Positions 12,628 through 23,573 are shown, numbered from the stretch's first letter. The stretch is 64,000 nucleotides of DNA from Nymphaea colorata (GCF_008831285.2 NC_045139.1:33577706-33641705), one strand, 5' to 3'. The notes: a model not told the origin generated them from the sequence alone. Numbers and translations: made by a program.

Positions 12628-13045
12628 CACTACAAAAAATTACTACTTTATCCACGACCGAAAAACGTCGATAAAGGAGGGAAGAACATAGGTAAAACTT
12701 TTACTGACGTCTACAATGGACTTCAGTGAACAAGGTGAAAACCATCACCGACATTTTCACTACTTGCAGATATCTTTACCTACACGTGGCTAACATAGTC
12801 AAATAAAGTTTTTAACAATGTCGTCAGAACGTCGTTAATAGTTTTAACGAAGCGTATGCCAATGTGGGTGATAATTATGACTGACGTTGGATGGACGTCG
12901 GTAAGGATTTTTATCGACACTCGTCTGGATGTCGATAAAAATTATATAGACGTTTGCTTTTAGCGTCGGTAAATCTTTGACCGATGTTCAGGTTAATGTC
13001 GGCAATAATCTTCATCACACATTTCCACATGTCGGTAAAGATTTG
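12628..13045. mobile_element. Terminal fragment of a CACTA (En/Spm-like) element
   Basis: It begins CACTACAAAAAA, the canonical CACTA terminus. Over the next 400 bases there are at least ten scattered short motifs of the type ACGTCGGTAAA or GACGTC in both orientations. Such repeats are typical of subterminal transposase-binding regions. No transposase and no matching TTTTTTGTAGTG end were found nearby, so this is a truncated end. Confidence 0.6.
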
Positions 13046-14509
13046 TAACATTTTTCTAAGTTCTGAAAATCAGAAATACATCTGCAAATATATACCTACT
13101 TACAATAAAGACATCTAGGGCCCGTTTGATTGTCGGGTGAAATTTAACGTGGTAAATTTACCATGGTAAATTTTTCTGGTAAATTTAACCCTGTTTGATG
13201 CACAAGAAGAAATTAACATGGTAAATTTAACCATGTTTGATGCACAGAAAGAATTTAACGTATTTAACGTGGTAAATGTTGTTTTTTTGTGTCATATCCT
13301 TTTCAAATTTGACGTTGGAATTTAACGTGATAAAACAGTACATTGAAAGGACAAGAGCTAAAGGCTTGAATTAAAAACATGAGGGAACGCAATTTTAACT
13401 GTTCATAAGCATAACATAGACAAAGCATAACATAAGATGAAGGCTACACAAGAAACTTGTAAGAAAGACACACACCAGTAAGAAGTAAATGCATTTGTTT
13501 TGCTGCTGCTCAAGTCCCCTCACATAAGCGATGGCACTTAGAGGAAAAAAGGTCTGGCCTCACATTTTCAGAATTTCTATACAAGACCTTGAGCAAGGTG
13601 ATGAAGACCTTCTGGTATCTTTTAAAAGAGGAAAAGACTAATCTATACCCCACACAGTCTGCAAACCATAACCAAATGGTTAACTGAACATGCAATGGAT
13701 TATCTAAGCTAACGTGCTACACAAACGATTGGGTGAGATAGGCTAGTATTCATGTAACCATGTAATCTTTTTGCTTATTTTCAGTCTCTTTTCTGCTTTT
13801 TTCTATTGAACCATGTATTGAACAAAGTGGTATTCTTTCACATGCTACATCCCCAAAGAAATTCATTTAACTGTATAAGTGACTACAATACAGTGCTGGA
13901 CCATCTAAACAGCGGTTTGTAAAGAAGCAGATTAATCCGTCCAACGCTCCCTTTCTCTCCCTCCTGTAGGGGCATCACCATCCGCTTCCAACAATCCCAA
14001 CAAATCTACAGCAACCATTCATATCAATTCTACTGGTGCCTCCAAAAACCAAGCAAGAGAGACAAATTGTGTGAACTCCACAGACAATCCCACCAAATTC
14101 ATACTAAAGAGCGGCCTTCAACATACAGTAGACGACATCCTAACAATATTTTCAGAAGTCAGATTGTGTGAACTCCACAGACATCCTAACTGAACCTGCA
14201 AATCTACAACGAACATGATAGCTTCCGAAAGAAGCCTGCCTGAATATAATTTTGCTGAGGAGAAGACTTGCTGCCGGGCAGTGGGATTTGATGGCAAAGG
14301 GCGATGATCTGCTCTTGGTGAAAGAGGGGACGAATTGTCCGTCACTTGACACTGAAAAAAAAAATCCCCGCGGTGAATAGGAATACTTAAGCAGGTGATC
14401 TTGGAACTATCCAGTAATTTCAAGTAACTATTGCCGCAGATCATGACAATCAAATTAAAAACGAAGGAATTCAAAGACTATGATGAATGAGAAAAATTTA
14501 AAACAAAGA

Positions 14510-14940
14510 GGAATGCCCTAATCGGTGGTTCAGAAGTTTGCCCTGACGCACGAGAGAGAGGAATTTACCTCACAGATGTCCCTACTGCTCGGCCCTGGCA
14601 ATGAAGGAAGGTTGGAGATATGGCTGGCTTGCTCGATCGTGGCAGAGATAGAAGGCCACAGAACGATGGCGAAGGCATCAGCAAGAGGGAAAGGGAGAAA
14701 GCGAATGCATCGGCAAGAGCAAGAGAGAAAGGGAGAAAGCAAACCGGCGGAGGAGCGGAGCGGCGACGGCAGAGTGGCGATGGTGAGAGAGGCGATGCCT
14801 CTGGTGCGACGGTGAGAAGGCGGGAAGGCGAGGGAGACGAGGCTGCAGAGGGAGAAGGTTGGGACGGTGAGAAGGCAGGAATGTGAGGGAGACGAGGCTG
14901 CAGAGGGAGGAGGTTTGGGGTGAAATGAGCGTCTGAAGAA
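14510..14940. other. GC-rich, purine-biased block inside the 2-kb element
   Basis: The + strand is rich in GAGA, GGCGA and GGAG. All frames give low-complexity Ser/Pro- or Arg/Glu-rich reading frames that look like composition artefacts. Composition differs sharply from the flanks. It may be a captured 5' UTR or promoter-proximal gene segment. Confidence 0.4.
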
Positions 14941-14948
14941 GCATTGTC

Positions 14949-15025
14949 GAGCGGGTGAAATTTCACCCGCTCGAAAGTCCGAGCTGCGAGCTCGGACTTT
15001 TGAGCGGGTGAAATTTCACCCGCTC
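14949..15025. repeat. Perfect nested palindrome, 77 bp
   Basis: Two identical 24-bp blocks (14949-14972 and 15002-15025) each contain GGGTGAAATTTCACCC flanked by GAGC/GCTC. They flank a second inverted repeat, AAAGTCCGAGCT with AGCTCGGACTTT, around a 3-base centre. The whole can form a large cruciform or three adjacent hairpins. Confidence 0.9.
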
Positions 15026-15075
15026 TCTTTTACATTAAACAGGTCAAATTTGACCCTGTTTGATGCTTGTTTAGT

Positions 15076-15101
15076 CGGGCGGGTGAAATTTCACCCGCCC
15101 G
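15076..15101. repeat. Perfect 26-bp palindrome
   Basis: A third GGGTGAAATTTCACCC copy, here flanked by CGGGC and GCCCG, lies next to the right end of the 2-kb element. Confidence 0.9.
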
Positions 15102-15156
15102 TACATTTTTCACCTTCCTTCAATGATTTATCTTGGCCATCAAACAGGACACAAAT

Positions 15157-16455
15157 TTGACCTTATTTTATGTAAAGTAAGTAAATAATTAACATACCTT
15201 ATGCTAAAGACACAAATTTCTTTCATCAATTGGTTTAACATCATCAATTTGTTTAAAATCAAGATCTTTTAAAACACACTTTTTTATGCAACCTTGGATC
15301 TTAGATCCAAAGGCAACAAAAAAGCTACAAGAGTGAGACAAACATAACACAATAAAAAAAAAATCAGTCTCTCACTAAGCCAATTTCCCGATCTTCCTAA
15401 TAAAGTTAGCGCACCCAACAAATATGCACCAGAGGGTGGAAGTATTCTTGAATTTTTTATGAAAAAAGTGGATATTTTAAACGTTTTCATTTTCTTTATG
15501 AAAAAAGTGGATCTGTTTGTTCATATAGACCTTCTTGTTACTTTTTTAGACCAAAGTGCACCATCTTTCTGGTTTCTGGAACTGATTCTGGTTCTGAAAG
15601 TTTAAGTGGCTATTATATTAATTTGCTGCAGCTATTTCCTGTCAGATCTCTAACTATATTTTATTTTTTAGTTCCCTACTGTAACAAATGTCTTTGGGCA
15701 AAGGCGCGTCCCTTCTTATCCCCAGAAACATCTCATATTTTCATGTGCCTCTTTCATTATCCCTTATATTCAAAATCTGTTTTTACTTTTTCCCTGTTCT
15801 AAAGGGATGATGTACTGCTTTAGAGGTGGCATTTTGTTTTTCCTATCCTCTCTTGTTACCTAATTCCTTGTAGTGAATACTGCATCAGGCTATCAGCTGA
15901 ATAGAACTGAAAAAAAGCATTGGTTTGGTGGCTGTGGTTTTTTATCCTGCTGCTCGGGAGTTGTAGTTTCTAGTTCTCTCTCATTTGCTCCTTTTCATTA
16001 TATCTATTCTGTGAAGTCCACTACTGTTGTGTCACAACTACCCTTGTTTGTTTTCCAATCCACTGCAACTGATAGATGCCATAACTTAATATGATTCTGT
16101 CTGAGAAAATTATTAATTTCTCCAATGAGATTCCAATTCCATGATATGTAAGTTGAAGCACCATCTGATTTCATTTACATTCAAGTTTATCTAATTTCAA
16201 GGGAAACATGTTCATTCCACATACTTATCCATCAAATTCTCTTGAGATTTTTAATGTGGTTCTGATAATTCATTTTCTTTTGTTTCAAGGTGATATTCTA
16301 GGCAGAACAATGATAAAAGCCTCTCGATGTGTCTCTCTGCATGAGGACAGAAGTCACAAAAGAACTGCTTGAAGTGTCATTTTAATGTAAGGGAATCCTG
16401 TTACTGTTGTTTCTAACTTGTTACTTCTTTCCTTTTAGTTGTCAATTGTTGTGTC
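15157..16455. other. Intergenic, nothing recognised
   Basis: AT-rich sequence with short unrelated reading frames only. Confidence 0.4.
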
Positions 16456-16635
16456 CAGGTTGATGCTACTGCACTCGAACTTCAACCTCCTGCAGTTAGA
16501 CGCTTGAAAGGTTTAGTTTTCTTTGCTCAAGAATAAATTCAGCTGAAGGTGAAACAACAGGATCTTGAGCGTACTGAGGATATAGTAAGCACGCTAAGAG
16601 TGGGGGTGGAGAGAGAATTGTCACAAAAGTTTCAG
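16456..16635 (+). pseudogene. Possible gene fragment, unrecognised
   Basis: A short stretch reads VDATALELQPPAVRRLK (about 16459-16510), preceded by a plausible pyrimidine-AG acceptor. After a frame break it reads KQQDLERTEDIVSTLRVGVE (about 16553-16611). The second piece has coiled-coil-like polarity. I do not recognise the family, and no intact gene model can be built. It may be an eroded gene or chance. Confidence 0.25.
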
Positions 16636-16955
16636 GTTTAATTTACTATTAGTGACTTCAATTAGTTACTCTCTCAATTGCTCTTATTTATTTCACGTAA
16701 GCCATAAATTCTTCCATAACCGCTTATTCTTATTTATTTTCTTTTATACAACAGTTTCTAAGACATTTGGTAATTAAAAAGATAAAGACACACCATGAAG
16801 AATTGAGATTGAACTGAAGGGATACAGGTTGGACTATTGTGGTGGATGAATGGACCGATACATAGAACATTTATAAGTTTTTTTGTTTGACTATCCTAAA
16901 GGTATTATGTTTCTAAAATCCATTGATTTGCCAGAACTTGTTCAACTCTTGAATT

Positions 16956-17617
16956 TCAAGACTGTCGTTCCACCCAAATGAGGATGGTGGCGATGACAAA
17001 AGAGCATCGATCGATGGCGATAGCGGTAGAGGCAGGCAAGCAGACGCTCGAGTCCACCAGTCCTTGTTCTTCTACCATTGGTTGGCCAAGAACCGAGTCT
17101 AGAAAAGCAGTCTCTTCCTCATCCATGTTTTGCATCTGATCCAGAAAACTCACCCCAGGTTCATCTTCTACCACACAACCTGAGGATGACCCAAAATCGA
17201 AGCTGTTGGGATCAAAGGCTATAGCACCACCACCATGCTCGAGCGATGCTCCAAAGTTGTCATTGCTGCTGCTGGTTGTGGAAGGTCTCTGCTGATTATC
17301 TCCTCTGAAAAGGATTTGGATTCTTCCACGGCCACGGGTGGTAGTTTCCTCCCGGAATGACCGTGGTGCTGCTTCATGATGGAGAGGAGTCGTTGGTGCA
17401 CATTCTCTCCGTCATTACCATTGGCATTCGCTAGAGGAGGGTAGACGAAGGTAAAAGGATTCCCTACCTCGTTGAAGCAGACGATGCCGACGGTGGCACC
17501 AGTGAGACGGCAAAGCTGCTGCGCTTTTTTGAAGAGGCCCTTCCTTCTCTTGGAGAAGGTGATGTGCCTCATCCGCCGATCTGGAATCCATCCCATGTTG
17601 GTCCTCCGCTTTCTCAT
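16956..17617 (-). pseudogene. Type I MADS-box gene (AGL62-like, M-alpha type), frameshifted
   Basis: The best start is the ATG at 17617-17615, opening with MRKRR and then HITFSKRRKGLFKKAQQLC, the core of a MADS domain. It is followed by GNPFTFVYPP, the post-MADS motif of AGL61/62-like proteins. This frame closes at 17219 after 132 residues. A second frame resumes near 17300 and stays open to 16956 (AFDPNSFDFGSSSG, then FLDQMQNMDEEETAFLDSVL), with the acidic composition of a transcription-factor tail. This suggests a single frameshift around 17300. The protein lacks the long helical region usual for the family. Functional relatives act in female gametophyte and endosperm. An unrecognised intron could also explain the break. 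The GC content is higher than in the flanks. Confidence 0.8.
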
Positions 17618-17770
17618 ATCCGTAGCAGCGTCACCGGAGCCACACAAGGGAAGCGACGACACAGGGGAAGCGACGACACCGGAGCCACACAGGGGAAGCG
17701 ACGACACCTCCCCTCTGCAACTCGACACATATCGTGCAGCCTGTGAACGTGCATGTCTCGGCGTGTAGTG

Positions 17771-17800
17771 AGCTTGACTTGTTTTGAAACAAGTCAAGCT
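17771..17800. repeat. 30-bp perfect palindrome upstream of the MADS gene
   Basis: Two 14-base arms, AGCTTGACTTGTTT and its reverse complement, are separated by TG. It lies about 150 bases upstream of the MADS start codon. Confidence 0.9.
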
Positions 17801-18808
17801 TAACTAAAACGAAAACGAGTTTGAATCAAGCTCGAGTTGGCTAGACTCATTTTACATTAACCCGATATTCACCGTTAATAGATTCGATGGTTTTCTTGTA
17901 AAGCTTGGTTTTGGCATTGTTGTATTCATGTTGGAAACCAGGCTACTGCGCAAGTTTGATTGTCTCTTTTGGTAAATAGATTGAGTCGTTCGGTGCAACC
18001 CGCTTTTTTTTTTTTTTTTTTCTTTTCGTTTTTCTATCATCTTAGGTAAGCAAACTATGAAGCTTATTTAGATGAATAAATCATAATTCATAACAACAAA
18101 CTATTGCATATATATAACTAATGCTATTGCAAATATTTTTTAATCTTCAGAATTTTGAGAGGGAAATTTTTCCTCTCACTCCTTATAAACCGAACAAAGT
18201 TCAACAAGATATTCTCTTATACTTAAATTGATGAGTTAGGGCGCTAGGAGTATTACAACAATACCATTTAGATCAATCTTTCTTTTCTTTTAACCAAAAG
18301 TAGTCTCATCATACTATCTTTTTTTCATGGAAGTCTCTTTCTCTCTCTTGGCACCTTCTCTTCATCAGATGTGGCTCGTTTTGTGCAAGGGAATGTCCAG
18401 TTTGCCATTCGGTTAAAGCGCCGCTGTCCGTTTGAGGCTGGGTGACTGTGCCGCTCCGTCTTTCCTCTCTCACATCGCCTCTCTTCTTTTTCTGAACATT
18501 GTATTGTATATTTCTTTTTCTTGCTTCTGTTTTTATGGTTTGTTTGCGGTTTGTTTTTGTATGTAGGAGACCTCTTGTTCCCAAATTTTGTTATGTATTC
18601 CCATTTTATCGGCTCTCTCTCTCTTTTTCGTGTATGTGTGTGTGTATATATATATACTTGCAATTGAAGACGTTGTACAATCTTGCCAACTTCTTGTTAT
18701 TTTTTTTTAAATGATATTATGGGGTAAGCCTTGGTAGTTCTGGCTAGCTTAATTACTTTCAAGAAAAAACAACTTTATGTTGAGACCTCATCGATTTGAC
18801 TAGAGCGA
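17801..18808. other. Intergenic with poly(T) and CT/GT tracts
   Basis: It contains a T run at about 18006-18021 and a CT/GT/AT-rich stretch at about 18610-18660. No gene recognised. Confidence 0.4.
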
Positions 18809-18980
18809 GGGGCGGAGGCAGGTGTGGGCAATTGCCCATATAAAGCTACACAAAATTCTTATTTTTATATCGATATTTTCAAAAAAATTTCTTCATTGAC
18901 ATATTGCCATCCCTTGAAAATTAAAAAAAAAAATATAACTAGTGTCCTTCAGCCATAATTTTCTGGCTCTACCAAGCTAC
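18809..18980. repeat. Dispersed repeat, copy A (GGGCGGAGGCAGG start)
   Basis: It shares GTGTGGGCAAyTGCC, the following AT-rich order, ACTAGTG and a closing TCTGGyTCyACC with a segment at about 56280-56442. The GCGGAG start is typical of dispersed plant repeats. The transposon class is not resolved. Confidence 0.5.
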
Positions 18981-19009
18981 ACCATAGTTTGTCAAATAGA
19001 TAATGAAAC

Positions 19010-19216
19010 CAGGGGTGGGCATTGGGCCGGCTCGGCCGGGCCCGTTTAAAAATAAAAAATATTTTTAATCATAAAATAATGTTTTTAAATATAAAATATA
19101 TTTATTAATAATAATATATATTATTAAAACAAAAAAATTAAAAAAATATATATATATTTTTTAAACTTAAACGGGCTGAACCGGGCCAGACTGGGCCGGC
19201 CCGACGCCCACCCTTA
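19010..19216. mobile_element. hAT-type miniature element, copy 1, with 8-bp target duplication
   Basis: Ends are CAGGGGTGGGC on the left and TAAGGGTGGGC on the other strand at the right, with GGGCCGG-rich subterminal blocks and an AT-rich middle. The 8-bp direct repeat AATGAAAC flanks it at 19002-19009 and 19217-19224, as expected for hAT transposition. It is 207 bp with no coding capacity. Confidence 0.85.
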
Positions 19217-20690
19217 AATGAAACTGCATGCAGAATATGAATTATAATCCTACTTGATGTGTAACGAATAGTTTGTCAGAACTTAATTCTAATTTTGTAA
19301 ATTTCCAACTGGCCCAATATTATCTAGTTTTATCAAGCAGTGCTTTTGCCTTGGACTGAATGGGACTAAACACAATCTCTTGAACCAGTTTTACTTTCTT
19401 TTTTCAATAATTTTCACCTTCATTTCAAACATCTCTGGCAACTTGCTCCATTGATTTTCTCTTTTGCTTGATATTCTTCTATTTTTTCAAACATATATGA
19501 TAAATTCCTAGAAAGAGGTATCCACAAGATGAAAATTTTATGTCTCTCTAAGTATTCTTTTCAAAAGATTTAAGTGTGGATTTGAATGAATGCAATGACT
19601 TAAAATCTCAGGGGAACCTAATTTTTTTTTTAAAAAAAAATAGATTCTCCATGCGGATTCATGCTAGTCCTTGATGCTTCTTGAGTGTGTGTATCTTGAG
19701 TGTGTGTATGTGTGTGTGTTATATAGGTACGGATACCTTTGTGGAGAAAACTTTGAATATGCTCCTGGTGAATTTTAAAATGTTTTTTTTTTTGTTTTTA
19801 AAATGTGACAGAGGAAAATGTAAGCGACCAAGCTTGACTTTACCAAGAAAAAGCGATGAGGCTTGAAACAGAAACAAGTTGGTCGTGGCTTGAAATGTAA
19901 AAGTTGATTTTTTTTTTTTTTGCTTCCATGTATTTTTTAAGTGTGGGTTGAGTTTGGCCCTACTCAAATCCAACCCACAAATCCCAGCCCCCATTTGGTT
20001 CGCCCTTGAAGAAAATCCTGACTCTGCCCCTGTGCTTATATAAATCTTAGTACTCACAACTGCAACCTCTCGTGCCTGCGTTGAGTTTAAGCATAGTTAT
20101 CGGATCCATCGTGCAGTTCATTCTCGAGCAAGATAAGTTCATGATTGAAAGACTCGACGCGCGCTATGCAAACAATCTGTGCCAACTTCAAGCATTCAAA
20201 CAAATTCATCCAATGAAGTGAGCTTGAAGACGTTCTTTCTCAATTTGTTGGGCTACATTAGCTCATACTTTGCATGCTTACGGCTCACTTAGAAAGAAAG
20301 CTGCCATTTTCCTTTTTTTGCAAAAAAAACCTTCATATTCCTCTTAAAATTGATCAAGAATATCACTAGGCCTCTATCAAAATTTGTAAAATTGTTAATG
20401 TCCTCCTCCCATGGTTTTTTTCTTCTTCTTTTGCTCTGTCACTGCAATGAAGTCTGCAGTCTGGACTCTTGATCATATTGCATGTGTTTCTTTTCATGAT
20501 CCTTTTCATGATCCTATCAGTAAATATCATAACCCCACCAAAAAATAGATACAAAATAATATAAGAAATAACTTGAGGGTAGAACCTACTGACATTCACC
20601 CGTCAAAAGAAAGACAGGTTCAATTGGTCCTCGTCATATTATGATATCGAATCCAATCTGATATTTGAATATCTTAATGCTGTAGACTAA
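19217..20690. other. Intergenic; includes dispersed repeat copy 2 at 19700-19800
   Basis: The segment 19700-19800, a TG run then GGTACGGATACC, matches the repeat at 3698-3840. Near 20005-20035 a CTGACTCTGCCCCTG motif resembles repeat ends. No gene recognised. Confidence 0.5.
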
Positions 20691-21110
20691 ATCGCCGACG
20701 GAGCATACGATATGGGTTCATGAATCGGATGGCACGAAGTAGATCCATGTGAACAACAAGAAAGCATTTTGTACAGCCATAAGTGCTCCTACCACTGGAG
20801 CAACGACATGAATGGACATAGTATAGTCGTTTCAAGAGAGGGATAGAAGCAACAAGGAAAAAGACAAAGATTTACGTGGTTCGGAGCAATAATCTCCTAC
20901 GTCCACGGTCGCACAGATCTTTCACTATTCACACTCAGATAAATACAGATACTCTCAGAGAGAATACCAAAGAAGAAAACTGCGGCCCCCTCATAACATA
21001 AGGATTAAGGCAAACCCGCATTTGTACAAAATGACATAACTGCCCTTCACCAACATGTCTAACTGTCGCACTGACGATATTTCTTCAGTTTGATTTTTGT
21101 GGGTGCTACT
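20690..21110. mobile_element. Possible LTR-retrotransposon fragment
   Basis: It contains GATTTACGTGGTTCGG followed by CTCCTACGTCCACGG, a motif pair often seen in plant Copia-type LTR or leader regions, plus a run of ACTCTCAGAGAGAATACCAA. No coding domains and no paired LTR are visible. The assignment rests on memory of the motif only. Confidence 0.3.
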
Positions 21111-21776
21111 TCTTTATATTACAAACAATAACATACACGATAAGTCGAAAGGTGTATTGTATGACTACCGACTGATCTTAGCTCTAGGAATAAAGTAAAG
21201 GAGGGGTGGCTGCGCCTCACATTAAATGGCTAAGAAATAGCGCTCCTAAGAATCAAAAACTTTGATTGCCCAACAGCTCAATTTGGTCCCAATATGCCAT
21301 TCCTTTTTGGTCTACTAAAGTTTAGTATCATTCTTGCAAGCTACTCATTGTCACTTAAAATCTTTTTTGGGGACTTTCTCAAGCACAATACAAGATGTTT
21401 TTATCTTCCCAATTAGTTGTAATTAAATCTATTTGCAAATATGACAAAAAACTAGCTTAGCTTAGTACACATAAAGAGAAAATAAATATGAGTAAGTAAA
21501 TAAATAAAATCAAACTTAGGCAAGTTTTTGTTACATCACCAAAATTTGGGCATGTTCTCATAAAATTTTAAACTCGCATTTTATTTTGACATTGATAGAC
21601 AGAAAGAGGGATATAGATTGAGATATCATTAGGATGAATCAAGTAAAATGGCCTATTGATTAGGACATTGAAATTATCGTATACTTTTTTTTATGAAAGT
21701 TACTAAAGCGTCCCTGTAATGTTTTAAAATCTCTTACCAATGTCGTGTTGGTCCGGGTGACGGAAAGGTTAATAAT

Positions 21777-22018
21777 TAAGGGTGGGTCTCGTTCCGGGCT
21801 AGGCCAGGGCCGGCCCATTTAAATTAAAAAAAGATATTTTTTAATTATAAAATAATATTTTTAATATAAAATGTATTTATTAAGAATAAAAAAAATATTA
21901 TTAAAACAAAAAATTAAAAAAATGTTTTTTTTTTAATTTATCGGGCCAAAACGTGCCGGGCCGGGCCGGGCCGGGCCGACCCGGGCCCGGCGGCGGCCCG
22001 GCCCGATGCCTAGCCCTA
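21777..22018. mobile_element. hAT-type miniature element, copy 2, with 8-bp target duplication
   Basis: It has the same architecture as the copy at 19010 and clear homology in the AT-rich middle. Ends are TAAGGGTGGG and, on the other strand, TAGGGCTAGGC. The flanking direct repeat TTAATAAT lies at 21769-21776 and 22019-22026. It is 242 bp. The right arm has expanded GGGCC tandem units (21956-21980). Confidence 0.85.
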
Positions 22019-22088
22019 TTAATAATCCACCGTCCGGGCCCGGCGGCGGCCCGGCCCGACGCCTAGCCCTATTAATAATCCACCGTCC
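21983..22088. repeat. 53-bp tandem duplication spanning element end, target site and flank
   Basis: 21983-22035 and 22036-22088 differ at one position (GATGCC against GACGCC). Each contains the right end of the miniature element, the TTAATAAT target copy and CCACCGTCC from the host flank. Confidence 0.92.
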
Positions 22089-23573
22089 AGATTCAAAGGA
22101 GTAAGATCTGGCTTTTATCTCTAATCATTTGAATCCTTATCTCGATTCTAGACTTGAATTCAGATTCAAACATTTAATTTGCATACTAAATCCAAGTTTG
22201 ATTATAATTCAAACTTTTTGACATTACCAAATACAAAGGAATTTGGTTTTGAGTTGATAATTACATCTTACGAAATTTCATGTAAAGTTAGTAACAAGTT
22301 GCTGCCGTTGCTGAATTTTTCTGAAAGTGAAACTTTCAATGACGACCATAGTTTTTATGAAGTGAAAATGAGATGCATAGTCATTGGGTCTTACAGAGGA
22401 TGATGAGAAAAGAGTGTCATCAAAATCAGCCTTAATCAGTAGAAAACAGATTCTTTTTTGTAGCCAATTCAATTTTCACTAATTTTAAAGATGTTTTAAA
22501 ACATCTGTTCTTTTATTATTTATTTGCGTACAAATGCCTTCAAATATTTGTTTATTTATACATGCTAGTGTTCCAGGAATGAAAATTCCTCTGCATTTCA
22601 ATAAAAAAAAGGCTTTCCGTTGTTACAAAGAGTCACAAATATCGTTCATACTTACAAATTTGTTAACAGGTTTCAAAAGGTGAGATATTTCTCTGGTATT
22701 TTTCAGCAAAGCTAAAAGTATCTAATTTAAAAAAAAATCATAAGGTTTAGAAAAAATAAAATAAATGAAAAACAAAATAGACGAAAAATAATAAAACATC
22801 AAAAATATATTGCTGAAATGATAAAGATGAAGTTTTAGTAATCATACAAATGAATATAAATATTTTAACTTAAGTTTTAGACTTAAAGTAAGAACAATAT
22901 AAAAATAATGAGAAAAACACGAAAAAAAAAGATAAAATTTCATTTTTGAGTAAACAAGCTTTTCAGATTTCATTGTTTTGAAGTTTTTATCAAGTTTTTT
23001 TTTTTTTCTTGAAAAGCGGATTTTCTTTGGCTATGTTGCCAACATGCCCTGCATAAGTGTTAAAATAAGAAAAAAATGTCAACTGAGTGGCAGCATCAAT
23101 ACCGGGAAGATAAGAAACATGAATCCAATTGAGTGCCTATTAATCTAACAATTTCTTCGTTCATATAAATTAAAAAAAAAGTTAGAGCTAGTGGCGTAGT
23201 CAGAAATTTTTTGGTTGAAAGGTGCTCGAGTCACAAGCCCAAGTCTGATGTGAGCATCCCATATCATTTTTTTAAGTTATCATAATATAATTTTGGATTA
23301 TTTTAATAAAACTTTTGATGTAGCTAATTGAAATGCGCCTGTTTTAGGGGCCGTTTGATGGATTGGAAACCTGAAATGGAAAAGAAGTAAGTTACGAATA
23401 GGAAATATCATCTCCCCGTTTAAATGATTATTTTTTTTCTTTTTTGGTCGGGAAAATCCTTCCAACAAACGCGGTTAAGAAAGATTGCCAGAGTGGAGCG
23501 GATTTACAGAATTTGCATCAGACCGATCCATACCCGGGATAGGTCTTGGGGCTGAGAAAGGGACACCCCATGC
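22089..23573. other. Intergenic upstream of FPA
   Basis: AT-rich sequence with no gene. Near 23190 a GTGGCGTAGTCAG motif and near 23348 a GGGGCCGTTTGATGG motif look like single ends of decayed repeats. Confidence 0.4.

Larger units (their letters stand above)
13127..15152. mobile_element. Palindrome-rich non-autonomous DNA element of about 2 kb
   Basis: The left end reads GGGCCCGTTTGATTGTCGGG. The right end, on the other strand, reads CCTGTTTGATGGCC, giving a short degenerate inverted terminus. Inside the left end, GGTAAATTTAACC-type motifs and TGTTTGATGCACA occur repeatedly. Near the right end are three copies of the palindrome GGGTGAAATTTCACCC. No transposase was recognised. The superfamily is not certain: the GGGCCCGTTTG terminus is seen in several hAT- and Harbinger-like families. 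The boundaries are approximate. Confidence 0.5.

Noticed and set aside
14565-14966. A 133-residue minus-strand reading frame rich in Ser and Pro
   Set aside because: It is open because of the purine/pyrimidine bias of the block. Overlapping frames on both strands are equally long and low-complexity, and no domain is visible.
15866-15876. CTTGTAGTGAA as the missing right end of the CACTA element
   Set aside because: It lacks the T-rich TTTTTTGTAGTG form and the subterminal ACGTCGG motifs expected at a CACTA end.
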